A DNA stretch of 46,970 bases, taken from the NCBI GenBank assembly GCA_021152555.1, contig JAGKVE010000014.1:1-46970 (forward strand), given 5' to 3'. Origin of the DNA: Bacteroidia bacterium. Its GTDB lineage: Bacteria > Bacteroidota > Bacteroidia > Bacteroidales > Paludibacteraceae. The translations under genes and the position numbers were made by a program. Shown piece after piece: positions 1-8,616 of this stretch (position 1 is its first letter; every line of letters begins with the position of its first letter). A model generated the notes under the pieces. The model worked only from the letters and a program-made list of their open reading frames with translations. It made no database searches and was not told the DNA's origin.

Positions 1-304
1 TGATGAAGACCTGCATAGCCGTTACCGGGTCATCCTTTTGGCGGAGCAGACGGCCGTAATGATAGCAGGCATGAGCATAATCAGTTGAGAAGTGAGCGTT
101 TAGAGCTGAGAGAAGTGGATTGTTAAAAGAAGACAATGTCTCATAGGCTTGCGCCAACGAGAGACTGTCATCATACATCTGTTCACAGGCACGCAGGCTA
201 TCCGCCGTACGTACCACCGTTTGCGCTTTGCGCAGGCCGTGCGGCGAACAGGCAATGAGAGAGCAAGCGAGCAACAAGTACAATATGTGGTATGATTTGC
301 GCAT
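1..304 (-). CDS. Lipoprotein, probably repeat-containing (3' part outside window)
   Basis: The reading frame starts with ATG at 304 and stays open to the window edge, so only about the first 101 residues are seen. The start MRKSYHILYLLLACSLIACS is a lipoprotein signal peptide with lipobox LIAC and the lipidated cysteine at residue 19. The mature part (for example DSLSLAQAYETL, and HACYHYGRLLRQKDDPVTAMQVF) looks helical and resembles the tetratricopeptide-type lipoproteins common in Bacteroidales, but no repeat can be confirmed from this fragment. A Bacteroidota -7 box lies just upstream (313-320). Function unknown; membrane-anchored by inference. Confidence 0.7.
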   Translation of the reverse strand, partial: MRKSYHILYLLLACSLIACSPHGLRKAQTVVRTADSLRACEQMYDDSLSLAQAYETLSSFNNPLLSALNAHFSTDYAHACYHYGRLLRQKDDPVTAMQVFI

Positions 305-312
305 TCCGAGTG

Positions 313-320
313 CAAAGATA
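313..320 (-). promoter_or_regulatory. -7 box of the lipoprotein promoter
   Basis: On the minus strand the sequence is TATCTTTG, matching TAnnTTTG, 9 bp before the lipoprotein ATG. No clear TTTG -33 box is present at the usual distance. It lies next to the rpsT terminator. Confidence 0.5.
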
Positions 321-322
321 GT

Positions 323-352
323 AAAAAAAGAAGAACCACAATGTGATTCTTC
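323..352 (-). terminator. Rho-independent terminator of rpsT
   Basis: On the minus strand GAAGAA-t-CACA pairs with TGTG-g-TTCTTC (one mismatch, very small loop) and is followed at once by seven T. It lies 36 bp after the rpsT stop and directly before the promoter of the lipoprotein gene. Confidence 0.85.
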
Positions 353-387
353 CCGTTGACCTAAATGCGTATTCATCACAACTTCAT

Positions 388-642
388 TTACGCCAGTTTG
401 TTTACAAAGCGAGCCAGTTTCGATTTGAGATTAGCAGCTTTGTTGTCGTGAATGATGTTGCGTTTAGCCAGTTTGTCGAGCATAGAGCTTACTTTAGGCA
501 GAGCAGCTGCGGCTGCGGCTTTGTCAGTAGCTTTGCGCAGTTCGCGCACAGCATTACGGGCTGTTTTAGCATAGTAGTGATTGTGTGCTTTGCGCGCAGC
601 CGTTTGGCGAATACGCTTCAAAGATGATTTGTGGTTTGCCAT
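388..642 (-). CDS. rpsT: 30S ribosomal protein S20
   Basis: An 84-residue very basic protein starting MANHKSSLKRIRQTAARKAHN, which is the standard S20 beginning. S20 binds 16S rRNA as a primary assembly protein of the small subunit. The length equals the family norm. It is transcribed after tRNA-Glu, probably from the same promoter at 899-930, and ends in a clear terminator at 323-352. A stem-loop at 660-695 lies in its leader and could take part in autoregulation; that is inference. Confidence 0.97.
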   Translation of the reverse strand: MANHKSSLKRIRQTAARKAHNHYYAKTARNAVRELRKATDKAAAAAALPKVSSMLDKLAKRNIIHDNKAANLKSKLARFVNKLA

Positions 643-659
643 CTTGTTAATTTTTTTAT

Positions 660-695
660 GTGCTTTGCACGTTAAACCGTTAACTTGGAAAGCAC
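660..695 (-). promoter_or_regulatory. Stem-loop in the rpsT leader
   Basis: On the minus strand GTGCTTT (695-689) pairs perfectly with AAAGCAC (666-660) around a 22-nt loop. The shorter palindrome GTGC-AAA-GCAC (670-660) is a competing fold. It sits 18 bp before the rpsT ATG, between the tRNA and rpsT. It could be a processing or autoregulatory element; nothing more can be shown. Confidence 0.4.
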
Positions 696-763
696 TTCAT
701 TTGTTAATATCCCTTGGCGATGAGAGGAAAAGCCTTGGGACTTGACTTTAGGGAAGGTCTTTG

Positions 764-835
764 TAGTGCCAAGGGGAATCGAACCCCTATTGCAAGAATG
801 AAAATCTTGAGTACTAACCGTTATACGATGGCACC
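764..835 (-). tRNA. tRNA-Glu (anticodon TTC)
   Basis: A full cloverleaf of 72 nt can be drawn. The acceptor stem is GGTGCCA/TGGCACT (G1-T72 wobble). The D arm contains AACGGTTAGT. The anticodon stem is CAAGA/TCTTG with loop TTTTCAT, giving anticodon TTC. The T arm is AGGGG-TTCGATT-CCCCT, and the discriminator is A. CCA is not encoded (CAA follows). The gene lies about 60 nt downstream of a canonical promoter and ahead of rpsT. Confidence 0.95.
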
Positions 836-898
836 GGATGATTTACAATTTGACATGTACAATGCACGATGTAACCGTGTTTGTGTCAAAAGCGGGTG

Positions 899-930
899 CA
901 AAAGTACTGCTTTTTTTTTGAATACGCAAA
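899..930 (-). promoter_or_regulatory. Promoter for tRNA-Glu/rpsT
   Basis: On the minus strand -33 TTTG (extended as TTTGCGTAT) is followed by exactly 20 bp and then TACTTTTG. This is the Bacteroidota primary-sigma promoter pattern. Confidence 0.85.
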
Positions 931-966
931 TATTTTTGCATTTTTTTATAAAAAAGATAGAAAAAA

Positions 967-998
967 CTTGTGTATGTGATTTTTTTTTTGTACTTTTG
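967..998 (+). promoter_or_regulatory. Promoter for gyrB
   Basis: -33 CTTG (CTTGTGTATG), 20 bp spacer with a T-tract, then -7 TACTTTTG. It diverges from the tRNA-Glu promoter and lies about 100 bp before the gyrB start, leaving a leader of about 95 nt. Confidence 0.8.
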
Positions 999-1097
999 TC
1001 GCCGAATTCCGTGTGCGCGCATATGGACGCGCCTGCACATGAATAGTTAAGGTATAAAGTACACTGTACAGAATAAAATATAATTATAAAAATACAA

Positions 1098-3083
1098 ATG
1101 GAAGAAAAAGAAAAGTATGATGGATCGAGTATTCAAGTGCTCGAAGGGTTAGAGGCGGTGCGTAAACGTCCTGCGATGTATATCGGCGATATATCGCAAA
1201 AAGGTTTGCACCACCTTGTTTATGAAGTAGTGGACAACTCGATAGATGAGGCACTCGCCGGTTTCTGCAACGAGATAGCCGTTCATATCAACGAGGACAA
1301 TTCCATTACCGTTCAGGACAACGGTCGTGGTATCCCTGTAGATATGCATCCGAAGGAGCATAAGAGTGCGCTGGAGGTTGTAATGACCGTTCTTCATGCC
1401 GGCGGCAAGTTCAACAAAGACAGTTACAAAGTGTCCGGCGGTCTTCACGGTGTTGGTGTGAGTTGCGTTAACGCGCTTTCCACCAAGATGCACGTAGAGG
1501 TATACCGTGACGGTCAGATTCATTGCCAGGACTATGCGAAAGGAAAGCCTCTGGCACCTGTTCATACGATTACCGAGGAAGAAGCTATCGGCAATTGGGA
1601 GCAACGGAAAACCGGTACCTTCGTACAGTTCTGGCCGGATAATACCATCTTTACCGAGACCGTATATCATTGGGAGATATTAGCAAACCGTATGCGAGAG
1701 TTGGCATTTCTGAATGCCGGCATCAAGATTGTGCTCAAAGACAAACGTGTGGTTGACGCGGAAGGAAACTGCAAGAAAGAGACATTCTATTCCGAGAAGG
1801 GACTTTCCGAGTTCGTGCGTTATGTCGACGGCACCCGTACACCGCTTATCAGCGAGGTAATCCATCTGAATACCGACAAATACGGAACGCCGGTAGAAGT
1901 AGCGATGATCTACAATACCGATTTCAACGAGAACGTACACTCCTACGTCAATAACATCAACACGATAGAAGGAGGAACCCACGTAGCGGGTTTCCGCGCC
2001 GCCTTGACCCGCGTGATGAAGAAATACGCGGAAGAGAGCAAGATGCTTGAGAAAGCCAAACTGAAGGACAAAGACGGCAACTCGACAATCGACCCCAACG
2101 ATTTCCGCGAGGGGCTGACGGCCGTTATCTCCGTAAAAGTAGCCGAGCCGCAGTTCGAGGGGCAGACAAAGACCAAGCTTGGGAACTCAGAGGTAGCCGG
2201 TATGGTGAGTGCAGCGGTAGCCGAAGCGCTGCAGAACTACCTGGAAGAGCATCCTGATGACGCAAAGAAGATAGTAGAGAAAGTTATCCTGGCCGCCCAG
2301 GCCCGTATTGCCGCCCGTAATGCCCGTCAAAGCGTGTTGCGCAAGAGTCCGTTGAGCGGCGGAGGTCTTCCAGGCAAGTTAGCCGACTGCGTGAGCAAAG
2401 ATGCCGCAGAATGCGAATTGTTCCTTGTCGAGGGAGATAGTGCCGGCGGAACCGCAAAGACCGGACGTGACCGTGTACACCAAGCCATTCTTCCGCTCCG
2501 AGGTAAGATTCTGAACGTGGAGAAAGCAATGGAACACAAGGTATTCGAGAGCGAAGAGGTACGCAATATATTCACCGCTCTCGGCATCACTTTCGGTACC
2601 GAAGAGGACCCGAAGGCGTTGAACCTCAGCAAAATCCGTTACCATAAAGTGATTATCATGGCCGATGCAGATGTGGATGGTGCCCACATAGCCACGCTGA
2701 TTATGACCCTATTCTTCCGTCATATGAAAGAAGTGATTGAGCAAGGTCACCTTTACATAGCATGCGCACCTCTGTACAAATGTTCCAAAGGCAACTACAG
2801 CGAATACTGCTGGAACGACCAGCAGCGTTCAGCGTTCATTCTCAAATACGGTAACGGGGACGAGAAGCAAATCAAGACCCAGCGTTATAAAGGTCTTGGT
2901 GAGATGAGCGACGAGCAGTTATGGGAGACGACCATGGATCCCGAGCGCCGCGTTCTCAAACAAGTAACCATCGAGAATGCCGCAGAGGCGGACCGCATCA
3001 TAGCAATGCTGATGGGCGACGATGTAGCTCCGCGTAGAGAGTTTATAGAAGAGAACGCTACATACGCTAACATTGACGCATAA
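1098..3083 (+). CDS. gyrB: DNA gyrase subunit B
   Basis: A 661-residue type II topoisomerase ATPase subunit. The GHKL ATPase part is shown by EAVRKRPAMYIGD near residue 20, the VVDNSIDEAL asparagine motif and the GGLHGVGVS lid. The TOPRIM part has EGDSAGG (445-451) and DADVDGAH (523-530), the Mg2+-binding acidic residues. QRYKGLGEMS marks the C-terminal gyrB domain. Together with GyrA it introduces negative supercoils. Length and motifs favour GyrB over ParE; the usual Bacteroidales GyrB is about 650 residues. It heads a plus-strand run; the next gene begins 62 bp later. Confidence 0.96.
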   Translation: MEEKEKYDGSSIQVLEGLEAVRKRPAMYIGDISQKGLHHLVYEVVDNSIDEALAGFCNEIAVHINEDNSITVQDNGRGIPVDMHPKEHKSALEVVMTVLHAGGKFNKDSYKVSGGLHGVGVSCVNALSTKMHVEVYRDGQIHCQDYAKGKPLAPVHTITEEEAIGNWEQRKTGTFVQFWPDNTIFTETVYHWEILANRMRELAFLNAGIKIVLKDKRVVDAEGNCKKETFYSEKGLSEFVRYVDGTRTPLISEVIHLNTDKYGTPVEVAMIYNTDFNENVHSYVNNINTIEGGTHVAGFRAALTRVMKKYAEESKMLEKAKLKDKDGNSTIDPNDFREGLTAVISVKVAEPQFEGQTKTKLGNSEVAGMVSAAVAEALQNYLEEHPDDAKKIVEKVILAAQARIAARNARQSVLRKSPLSGGGLPGKLADCVSKDAAECELFLVEGDSAGGTAKTGRDRVHQAILPLRGKILNVEKAMEHKVFESEEVRNIFTALGITFGTEEDPKALNLSKIRYHKVIIMADADVDGAHIATLIMTLFFRHMKEVIEQGHLYIACAPLYKCSKGNYSEYCWNDQQRSAFILKYGNGDEKQIKTQRYKGLGEMSDEQLWETTMDPERRVLKQVTIENAAEADRIIAMLMGDDVAPRREFIEENATYANIDA

Positions 3084-3145
3084 CCCCCTACCCGGAGAAC
3101 CGAACCTGCTCAAGAAAGATTCCAAAACACCAAAAAGACAAAGGA

Positions 3146-3688
3146 ATGAGGATAGCAGTATATTGTAGTGCAAAAGATGCGATTCCCGAGGAGTATTTGG
3201 CTCTTGGAGACGCGTTGGGTCACTGGCTTGGCGAGCAAGGCGACACACTTGTCTATGGCGGTGCAACGGGCGGTTTGATGTCCCGTACGAGCAATGCAGC
3301 CAAGGCCTCCGGCGCCCATATAGTAGGCGTAATACCTCCGCGCATCAAAGCCGCAGGACGGCAGGCATCGAACTGCGATTACCTGATTGAGGTGGACAAC
3401 ATGTCCGAGCGCAAGCAGCGTATGCGGGACGAGTCAGACATGATTGTTTGTCTTCCCGGCAGTTACGGCACTCTTGACGAGATGATGGATGTTATATCCA
3501 GCGCGATAGTCGGAGAGCATCACAAGCCTATTTTCATATTGAACCACAAAGGTTTTTACGCTCCTCTCAAACAGCAACTGGAATTGATGAAATCCTTACA
3601 ATTCATACCTCAAGACGAGCACTACAAGCCTGTCTTTGCGGACACAATAGAAGAGTTGTTAACTATACTTAAAACCAAACACATATGA
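3146..3688 (+). CDS. LOG-family (TIGR00730) nucleotide phosphoribohydrolase-like protein
   Basis: A 180-residue Rossmann protein of the LOG/lysine decarboxylase-like family, whose members release the base from nucleoside 5'-monophosphates (cytokinin activation in plants, other substrates in bacteria). The nucleotide-binding loop is YGGATGG (37-43). The family signature PGGxGTxxE appears here as PGSYGTLDE (104-112), with serine in place of the second glycine. SERKQRMRDESDMIVCLPG is typical of the family. Its stop overlaps the next start by 4 bp. Biological substrate unknown. Confidence 0.85.
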   Translation: MRIAVYCSAKDAIPEEYLALGDALGHWLGEQGDTLVYGGATGGLMSRTSNAAKASGAHIVGVIPPRIKAAGRQASNCDYLIEVDNMSERKQRMRDESDMIVCLPGSYGTLDEMMDVISSAIVGEHHKPIFILNHKGFYAPLKQQLELMKSLQFIPQDEHYKPVFADTIEELLTILKTKHI

Positions 3689-5067
3689 ACCTATTTACTG
3701 CCAGACTGACCGGCAAAATGCTATCAACAGAGGCATTTGAAAAAGTCGTTCGTGAGATGCAAGAGCGTGTAGCACGCTGGCGCCGCATCGAGAAATCGCC
3801 CGAGTTGGCGGAGTACAACGAACTCAAGAAACTCATTGAGAGCAGCGATTTTCAAGAGAACAAAAATACTCTTGAGACCCGCAAGTACAAAGACACCGAC
3901 GAGGGGCGCAAGGTAAAGGCCTTTGAGCGTCTGAGTTCAAGCATGCGCATGAAAGGTTACAAACATGCGCTGGAAAGCGAGACCTTTCAGGCATTTTTGA
4001 AGTTCCAAGAGAGCGAGGATTTCCAGAAAATCCACAGCGTAAAAGAGCGTCTCAAATCCAGCGAGTTGAGAATGTTCAACATGATTTACCGCTCAGCCTT
4101 CTACAAGAACTACACGAAGGTGATGAATTCTACGGAGTTGAAACAGATGAATGCTTTGCAAGAAGAAATCTCGACCGAAGATTTCCAGAAACGTAATGCA
4201 TTCTGGGCAGACTCCAAACGCTGGCAGCACTCAGACGACTATCAGAAAGAGCAGCGTTATCTTGAGTTAGCCAACTCGGATGATATCAAGTTCTTCTTCA
4301 AGCAACGCGAAGAGCGCATCGACTGGGCAGAATTGTTCCGTCCCGCTTTTGACGATGACATGTCGAGTTCCAAGAACTGGAAGCCCGGGTTCGGTTATGC
4401 TAATCCGGCCGCCAAAGACGGTCATTCACGAACCAGCGAGCTTCAGGCATATAACGCAGGAAAGAACACTTTCTTTGCCGACGGCCGAATGGATCTGGAG
4501 ATACACGAAGAGAGCAAGAAAGCAGTGGCATGGGACGAGAAAAAAGGTTTCATCGAACATGTATTCAACTATACGTCCGATGTTATGAACACCAAAGAGT
4601 CTTTCTCGCAATCGTCCGGAATGTTCGTAGCCAAAGTACGCAGTCAGGGAACCGGCCACCATTTCTTTGGTTTGACGACCGGCAAACCCGGCAGTCCGAT
4701 GATCGCCCTCTACCATTACAACGGCGATGTACACCAACTGGGTCTTGTTGACGGAGCAAAGACGCAGATGGCAGACCTGACGGGTATGCTGCGCTCGATG
4801 TACTATGTATATACATTCCGCTGGACAAAGAACGAGCTAATCTGGTTCGTCAATGACATGGAGGTTCTGCGTTTACCGAACCGTTTGCCTAACGAGCCGA
4901 TGTTCTTTGTTGCACAAAGCTGGCTTCCGGGCAACGAAAAAGGCGGCGAAGGCAAACTGAAAATCCAATGGGCACGCGTTTATCGTGGCGTAGAAGACTC
5001 TATTCTTGCACAGCGTAATGCAGCAGAGAAAAAAGCAGCAGAGAAAAAGGAAGCAGAAAAAGAGTAA
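3685..5067 (+). CDS. GH16-like lectin-fold protein with N-terminal helical repeats
   Basis: A 460-residue protein without a signal peptide. Residues 1-200 are charged and helical, with a loose repeat around SxxFQ (ESSDFQ, ESETFQ, ESEDFQ, STEDFQ). Residues 210-435 resemble the laminarinase/GH16 jelly-roll fold of a Bacteroidota family often annotated as glycoside hydrolase 16. The GH16 catalytic pattern ExDxxE is not visible where expected (after HHFFGLTTGKPGSP comes MIALYHYNG), so enzymatic activity is doubtful. The C-terminus is an Ala/Lys/Glu coil (AAEKKAAEKKEAEKE). The ATGA overlap with the LOG gene, and kdsA starting 3 bp later, suggest an operon. Role unknown. Confidence 0.6.
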   Translation: MNLFTARLTGKMLSTEAFEKVVREMQERVARWRRIEKSPELAEYNELKKLIESSDFQENKNTLETRKYKDTDEGRKVKAFERLSSSMRMKGYKHALESETFQAFLKFQESEDFQKIHSVKERLKSSELRMFNMIYRSAFYKNYTKVMNSTELKQMNALQEEISTEDFQKRNAFWADSKRWQHSDDYQKEQRYLELANSDDIKFFFKQREERIDWAELFRPAFDDDMSSSKNWKPGFGYANPAAKDGHSRTSELQAYNAGKNTFFADGRMDLEIHEESKKAVAWDEKKGFIEHVFNYTSDVMNTKESFSQSSGMFVAKVRSQGTGHHFFGLTTGKPGSPMIALYHYNGDVHQLGLVDGAKTQMADLTGMLRSMYYVYTFRWTKNELIWFVNDMEVLRLPNRLPNEPMFFVAQSWLPGNEKGGEGKLKIQWARVYRGVEDSILAQRNAAEKKAAEKKEAEKE

Positions 5068-5070
5068 GAT

Positions 5071-5856
5071 ATGTTTTTAATAGCCGGTCCATGCGCCATA
5101 GAAAACCGAGACTGCGTCATGCAGACAGCAGAGACACTACGCCGTCTTTGCTATAATCTCGGCATCACGCTGTATTTCAAATCCTCGTTTGACAAGGCAA
5201 ACCGGACCAATGCCTCTGCACGCGGCGTCGGCATGGATGAGGGTTTGGCAATACTGCAGGAAGTAAAGACGCAGTTCGGCTTGCCTATCTTAACCGATGT
5301 ACATGAGTCATGGCAATGCCAGGAAGTAGCGGAAGTGGCCGATGTGCTGCAAATTCCCGCCTTCCTCAGCCGCCAGACAGATTTGCTGCAATCAGCCGCA
5401 GCCACAGGGCGAATAGTAAACGTCAAAAAGGGTCAGTTTATGGCGCCATGGGACATGAAGGGCGCAATAGACAAGATAGAACAGAAAAATCCCAACGCAG
5501 CACGCGAAGGTCATATATGGCTTACCGAGAGAGGTTCATCGTTTGGTTACGGCCGGTTAGTGGTAGATATGACTTCGCTCGTTGAGATGCGGCGTTTCGG
5601 GTGCCCGGTTATCTTTGACGCCACCCACTCAGTACAGCAGCCTTCATCTCCAAGCGGTGTGACAGGAGGAAACCGCGCCATGGTTCCTTATCTAATGCGC
5701 GCCGCATTAGCTGTAGGTATAGACGGCCTTTTTATCGAGACACATCCCCATCCCGAGCAGGCGATATCCGATGCCGCAAACCAAGTACGTTTGGCGGACA
5801 TGGAAACACTGCTCAAACAAGCAATAGAAATAGATTCTCTCATATCGAAACAGTAA
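5071..5856 (+). CDS. kdsA: 3-deoxy-D-manno-octulosonate 8-phosphate synthase
   Basis: A 261-residue enzyme that condenses phosphoenolpyruvate with arabinose 5-phosphate to KDO-8-phosphate, the first step to the KDO of LPS. Family blocks are clear: FKSSFDKANR, LTDVHESWQ, IPAFLSRQTDLL, VNVKKGQFMAPW, TERGSSFGYG, VIFDATHSVQ and FIETHPHPE. Cys8 in GPCAIE, His186, Glu223 and Asp234 match the metal ligands of the Aquifex-type metal-dependent class, whereas E. coli KdsA has Asn in place of the Cys. Its presence shows that the organism makes KDO-containing LPS. Confidence 0.95.
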   Translation: MFLIAGPCAIENRDCVMQTAETLRRLCYNLGITLYFKSSFDKANRTNASARGVGMDEGLAILQEVKTQFGLPILTDVHESWQCQEVAEVADVLQIPAFLSRQTDLLQSAAATGRIVNVKKGQFMAPWDMKGAIDKIEQKNPNAAREGHIWLTERGSSFGYGRLVVDMTSLVEMRRFGCPVIFDATHSVQQPSSPSGVTGGNRAMVPYLMRAALAVGIDGLFIETHPHPEQAISDAANQVRLADMETLLKQAIEIDSLISKQ

Positions 5857-5860
5857 AAGC

Positions 5861-7555
5861 ATGGACGCAACCATCACCATTTATTGCAAAAACACCCACA
5901 CTTATAACGAGGTACCCCGCGGTATTTCGCTGATCGAGCTGAAAGATTTATTACACATTCAGCTTCCCTACCCGATTATCGCAGCCCACGTCAACTATAA
6001 GGTGGAGAACCTGGATTTCCGCCTCTACAAGCCCAAAGATGTAGAGTTTTTGGACGCGAGTACGCCGAGCGGAATGCGTGCATATGTGCGTACATTAGGA
6101 ATGGTGCTGGCATGTGCAGTAAATGAATTGTACCCGAAAATGGACCTGCGCGTAGAACACCCTATCAGCAAAGGATACTATTGCACACTTCAGTGGCACA
6201 TTGCGAAAGACGAAGATTTAGAGAACAAGAAAGAGCCGCCAGTCATCACTCCTGAGATAGTGAAGACCATCAAGGCCCGCATGCAGAGCATCATCTCCGA
6301 AAACCGCCCTATCTACGAAGAAGAGAAACAAACAAAAGAAGTTATCCGCATGTTTGCAGAGCGGTATAATAACGAGAGTTCTATCTTTGAGACACTCGGA
6401 AACCCTTATTGCCGCTACTTCCGGATGGGCGATTTTATTGACTACTACACCAATGTACTGTTACCGAGTTCAGGGTACATCAATGTATTTGACTTAGTTC
6501 CCTTCAAAGACGGATTATTGCTCCGCATCCCTAACCGCCAAAACCCCACAATCCTTGAAGACGAGATTCCCCAAGAGAAGATGTTCTCGATTTTCCAGGA
6601 ATACAACCGTTGGAACAAACTGCTGCATATCAATAACGTGAATGATTTCAATATTGCATGCAAAGACAAGAAATCATTCGAGATGATCAAGCTAGCCGAG
6701 GCACTTCACGAGAAGAAAATTGCGCAGATAGCGGATGCCATCGCGGCGAAACGTCCGAAAATAGTATTCATCAGCGGTCCGTCATCAAGCGGAAAAACGA
6801 CATTCTCCAAGCGTCTTCAGATACAGTTATTGGTTGACGGCATCAAACCGGAAGTTCTTTCCATGGACGACTATTTTGTCAACCGCGTGGACACACCCAA
6901 GGATGAAAACGGCGAATTCGATTTTGAAACTGTTAACGCCGTTGATCTTCCTTTCTTCCGCCAACAAATGCACGATTTATTAGAAGGGCTGGAGGTAGAT
7001 TTACCTACGTATGATTTTACCATCGGAGAGCGTGTTTTCCGGGGCCGCAAACTGAAACTGCAGAAAGATTCCGTATTGGTTATCGAAGGTTTGCACGCCC
7101 TCAATCCGTGTGTTTTGCCGGATGTAAGCAGAGACTTGACATTCAAGATTTTTGTATCCGCCCTGACAACCATCAACATAGACAACCATAACTGGATTCC
7201 GACAACGGATATCCGCCTGCTTCGCCGCGTTGTACGCGACTATAAATACCGCGGTTTTTCTGCGCAAGAGACTATCGCACGTTGTCCGAGTGTTATCCGA
7301 GGGGAACTGAAATGGGTGTATCCATTCCAAGAAGAAGCAGATGTGATGTTCAACTCCGCACTTATTTTCGAGTTTGCGGTCCTTAAACGCCACGCTGAAC
7401 CAATCTTACAGGAAGTCCCGAAGTTCTGCGAAGAATACACCGAGGCCCACCGGCTGCTCAAGTTCCTGCAATACTTTGTACCGATTCCAGAACGCGAAAT
7501 ACCACCTACTTCATTCTTGCGTGAGTTCGTCGGAGGTAGTTCATTCCGCTACTAA
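5861..7555 (+). CDS. Nucleoside (uridine-type) kinase with TGS/ThrRS-like N-terminus
   Basis: A 564-residue protein typical of Bacteroidota. The N-terminal ~70 residues look TGS-like, followed by a threonyl-tRNA-synthetase-like second domain. The C-terminal half is a uridine/cytidine-kinase P-loop domain with Walker A GPSSSGKTT (from residue 306), LSMDDYFVNR, PTYDF and VIEGLHALNP. The expected reaction is NTP-dependent phosphorylation of a nucleoside; the substrate is not fixed by sequence. It starts 4 bp after kdsA and is followed 27 bp later by the SPOR gene. Confidence 0.85.
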   Translation: MDATITIYCKNTHTYNEVPRGISLIELKDLLHIQLPYPIIAAHVNYKVENLDFRLYKPKDVEFLDASTPSGMRAYVRTLGMVLACAVNELYPKMDLRVEHPISKGYYCTLQWHIAKDEDLENKKEPPVITPEIVKTIKARMQSIISENRPIYEEEKQTKEVIRMFAERYNNESSIFETLGNPYCRYFRMGDFIDYYTNVLLPSSGYINVFDLVPFKDGLLLRIPNRQNPTILEDEIPQEKMFSIFQEYNRWNKLLHINNVNDFNIACKDKKSFEMIKLAEALHEKKIAQIADAIAAKRPKIVFISGPSSSGKTTFSKRLQIQLLVDGIKPEVLSMDDYFVNRVDTPKDENGEFDFETVNAVDLPFFRQQMHDLLEGLEVDLPTYDFTIGERVFRGRKLKLQKDSVLVIEGLHALNPCVLPDVSRDLTFKIFVSALTTINIDNHNWIPTTDIRLLRRVVRDYKYRGFSAQETIARCPSVIRGELKWVYPFQEEADVMFNSALIFEFAVLKRHAEPILQEVPKFCEEYTEAHRLLKFLQYFVPIPEREIPPTSFLREFVGGSSFRY

Positions 7556-7582
7556 TGGCACATTATTTGTAATACTATGCAT

Positions 7583-8032
7583 ATGAAACAAATTTGGATA
7601 TTATTATTAGCCGTGACCAGCCCATTATATATGTGCGCTGAAGACACTATACCAACAACAGTACGTGCTAACCTGTTGAATGAAATGCCGGGTGTAGAAG
7701 TGCTGCAAGATTCCTCTATCAGCATATTGCTGGATGCAGCGATGAAGGGCAAATACGAACTTGTCGAAATGGATGGATACCGTGTGCAGATTTATTCATC
7801 CAACCAGCAGCAAACAGCCAAGTCAGAGGCATTAGACTTGGAAAGCAAGCTGAAAGAACAACTCAGTCAAACCGTATACGTGCAATATCTCCCCCCGTTC
7901 TGGAAAGTGCGTTTAGGCGACTTCCGCACATACGAAGAAGCAAAAGAATACAAGAAACTCTTCGTGCAGCAATTCCCGGAAATGATGGGCGATACCTATA
8001 TTGTGCGCGACAAGATACAAGTGCTACAATAA
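7583..8032 (+). CDS. Secreted SPOR-domain protein
   Basis: A 149-residue protein with signal peptide MKQIWILLLAVTSPLYMCA and a C-terminal SPOR domain (about 65-149: YRVQIYSSNQQ, FWKVRLGDFRTYEEAKEYK). SPOR domains bind denuded glycan of septal peptidoglycan, so a periplasmic cell-wall role is likely. Start chosen at the second ATG because MKQ begins the signal peptide directly; an upstream ATG at 7577 (MHMKQ) is possible. The stop TAA shares its last A with the folE start. Confidence 0.8.
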   Translation: MKQIWILLLAVTSPLYMCAEDTIPTTVRANLLNEMPGVEVLQDSSISILLDAAMKGKYELVEMDGYRVQIYSSNQQQTAKSEALDLESKLKEQLSQTVYVQYLPPFWKVRLGDFRTYEEAKEYKKLFVQQFPEMMGDTYIVRDKIQVLQ

Positions 8033-8616
8033 TGAATTTACAAGATTTTCATAGTAATCCGGAGGTCACAGCGGCCATCTCTAAATCCGTAGAGACGACC
8101 TTACGCCAGATTGGAGAAAATCCTTCCCGCGACGGCTTGCTCAAAACGCCCTACCGGGTCGGAGAAGCATTACAATACCTGTGTAAAGGTTATAATGAGG
8201 ACGCAGAGGCGATTTTACGATCCGCCCTCTTTGAAGAGGATTACCGCCAGATGGTGGTCGTCAAAGATATTGATTTCTATTCGCTCTGCGAGCACCACAT
8301 GCTGCCATTCTTTGGAAAAGTACATGTTGCCTATATTCCCAACGGACGGATTACCGGGCTTAGCAAGATAGCCCGTGTAGTGGATGTCTATGCGCGACGC
8401 TTGCAAGTACAAGAAAGACTTACCACGCAGATCAAAGACTGTATTCAGAATACACTCAATCCTCTCGGAGTGATGGTGGTTATTGAAGCGGAGCACCTCT
8501 GCATGCAAATGCGTGGTGTCCAGAAACAGCACGCCATGACCGTCACTTCCGACTTCACCGGAGCCTTCAAGCAAGCCAAGACCCGCGAGGAGTTCATGAA
8601 ACTGATAAAGGGTTAA
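8032..8616 (+). CDS. folE: GTP cyclohydrolase I
   Basis: A 194-residue enzyme converting GTP to 7,8-dihydroneopterin triphosphate, the entry to folate and related pterins. Zinc ligands Cys86 and His89 in SLCEHHMLPF and Cys157 in HLCMQMRGV keep the family spacing. GRITGLSKIARVVDVYARRLQVQERLT is also diagnostic (read as GRITGLSKIAR then VVDVYARRLQVQE). TAATG overlap with the SPOR gene points to translational coupling. Its stop overlaps the stop of the convergent phosphoethanolamine transferase gene by 4 bp. Confidence 0.95.
   Translation: MNLQDFHSNPEVTAAISKSVETTLRQIGENPSRDGLLKTPYRVGEALQYLCKGYNEDAEAILRSALFEEDYRQMVVVKDIDFYSLCEHHMLPFFGKVHVAYIPNGRITGLSKIARVVDVYARRLQVQERLTTQIKDCIQNTLNPLGVMVVIEAEHLCMQMRGVQKQHAMTVTSDFTGAFKQAKTREEFMKLIKG

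Noticed and set aside
343..627. 94-codon frame antisense to rpsT
   Set aside because: Shadow of the conserved ribosomal protein gene.
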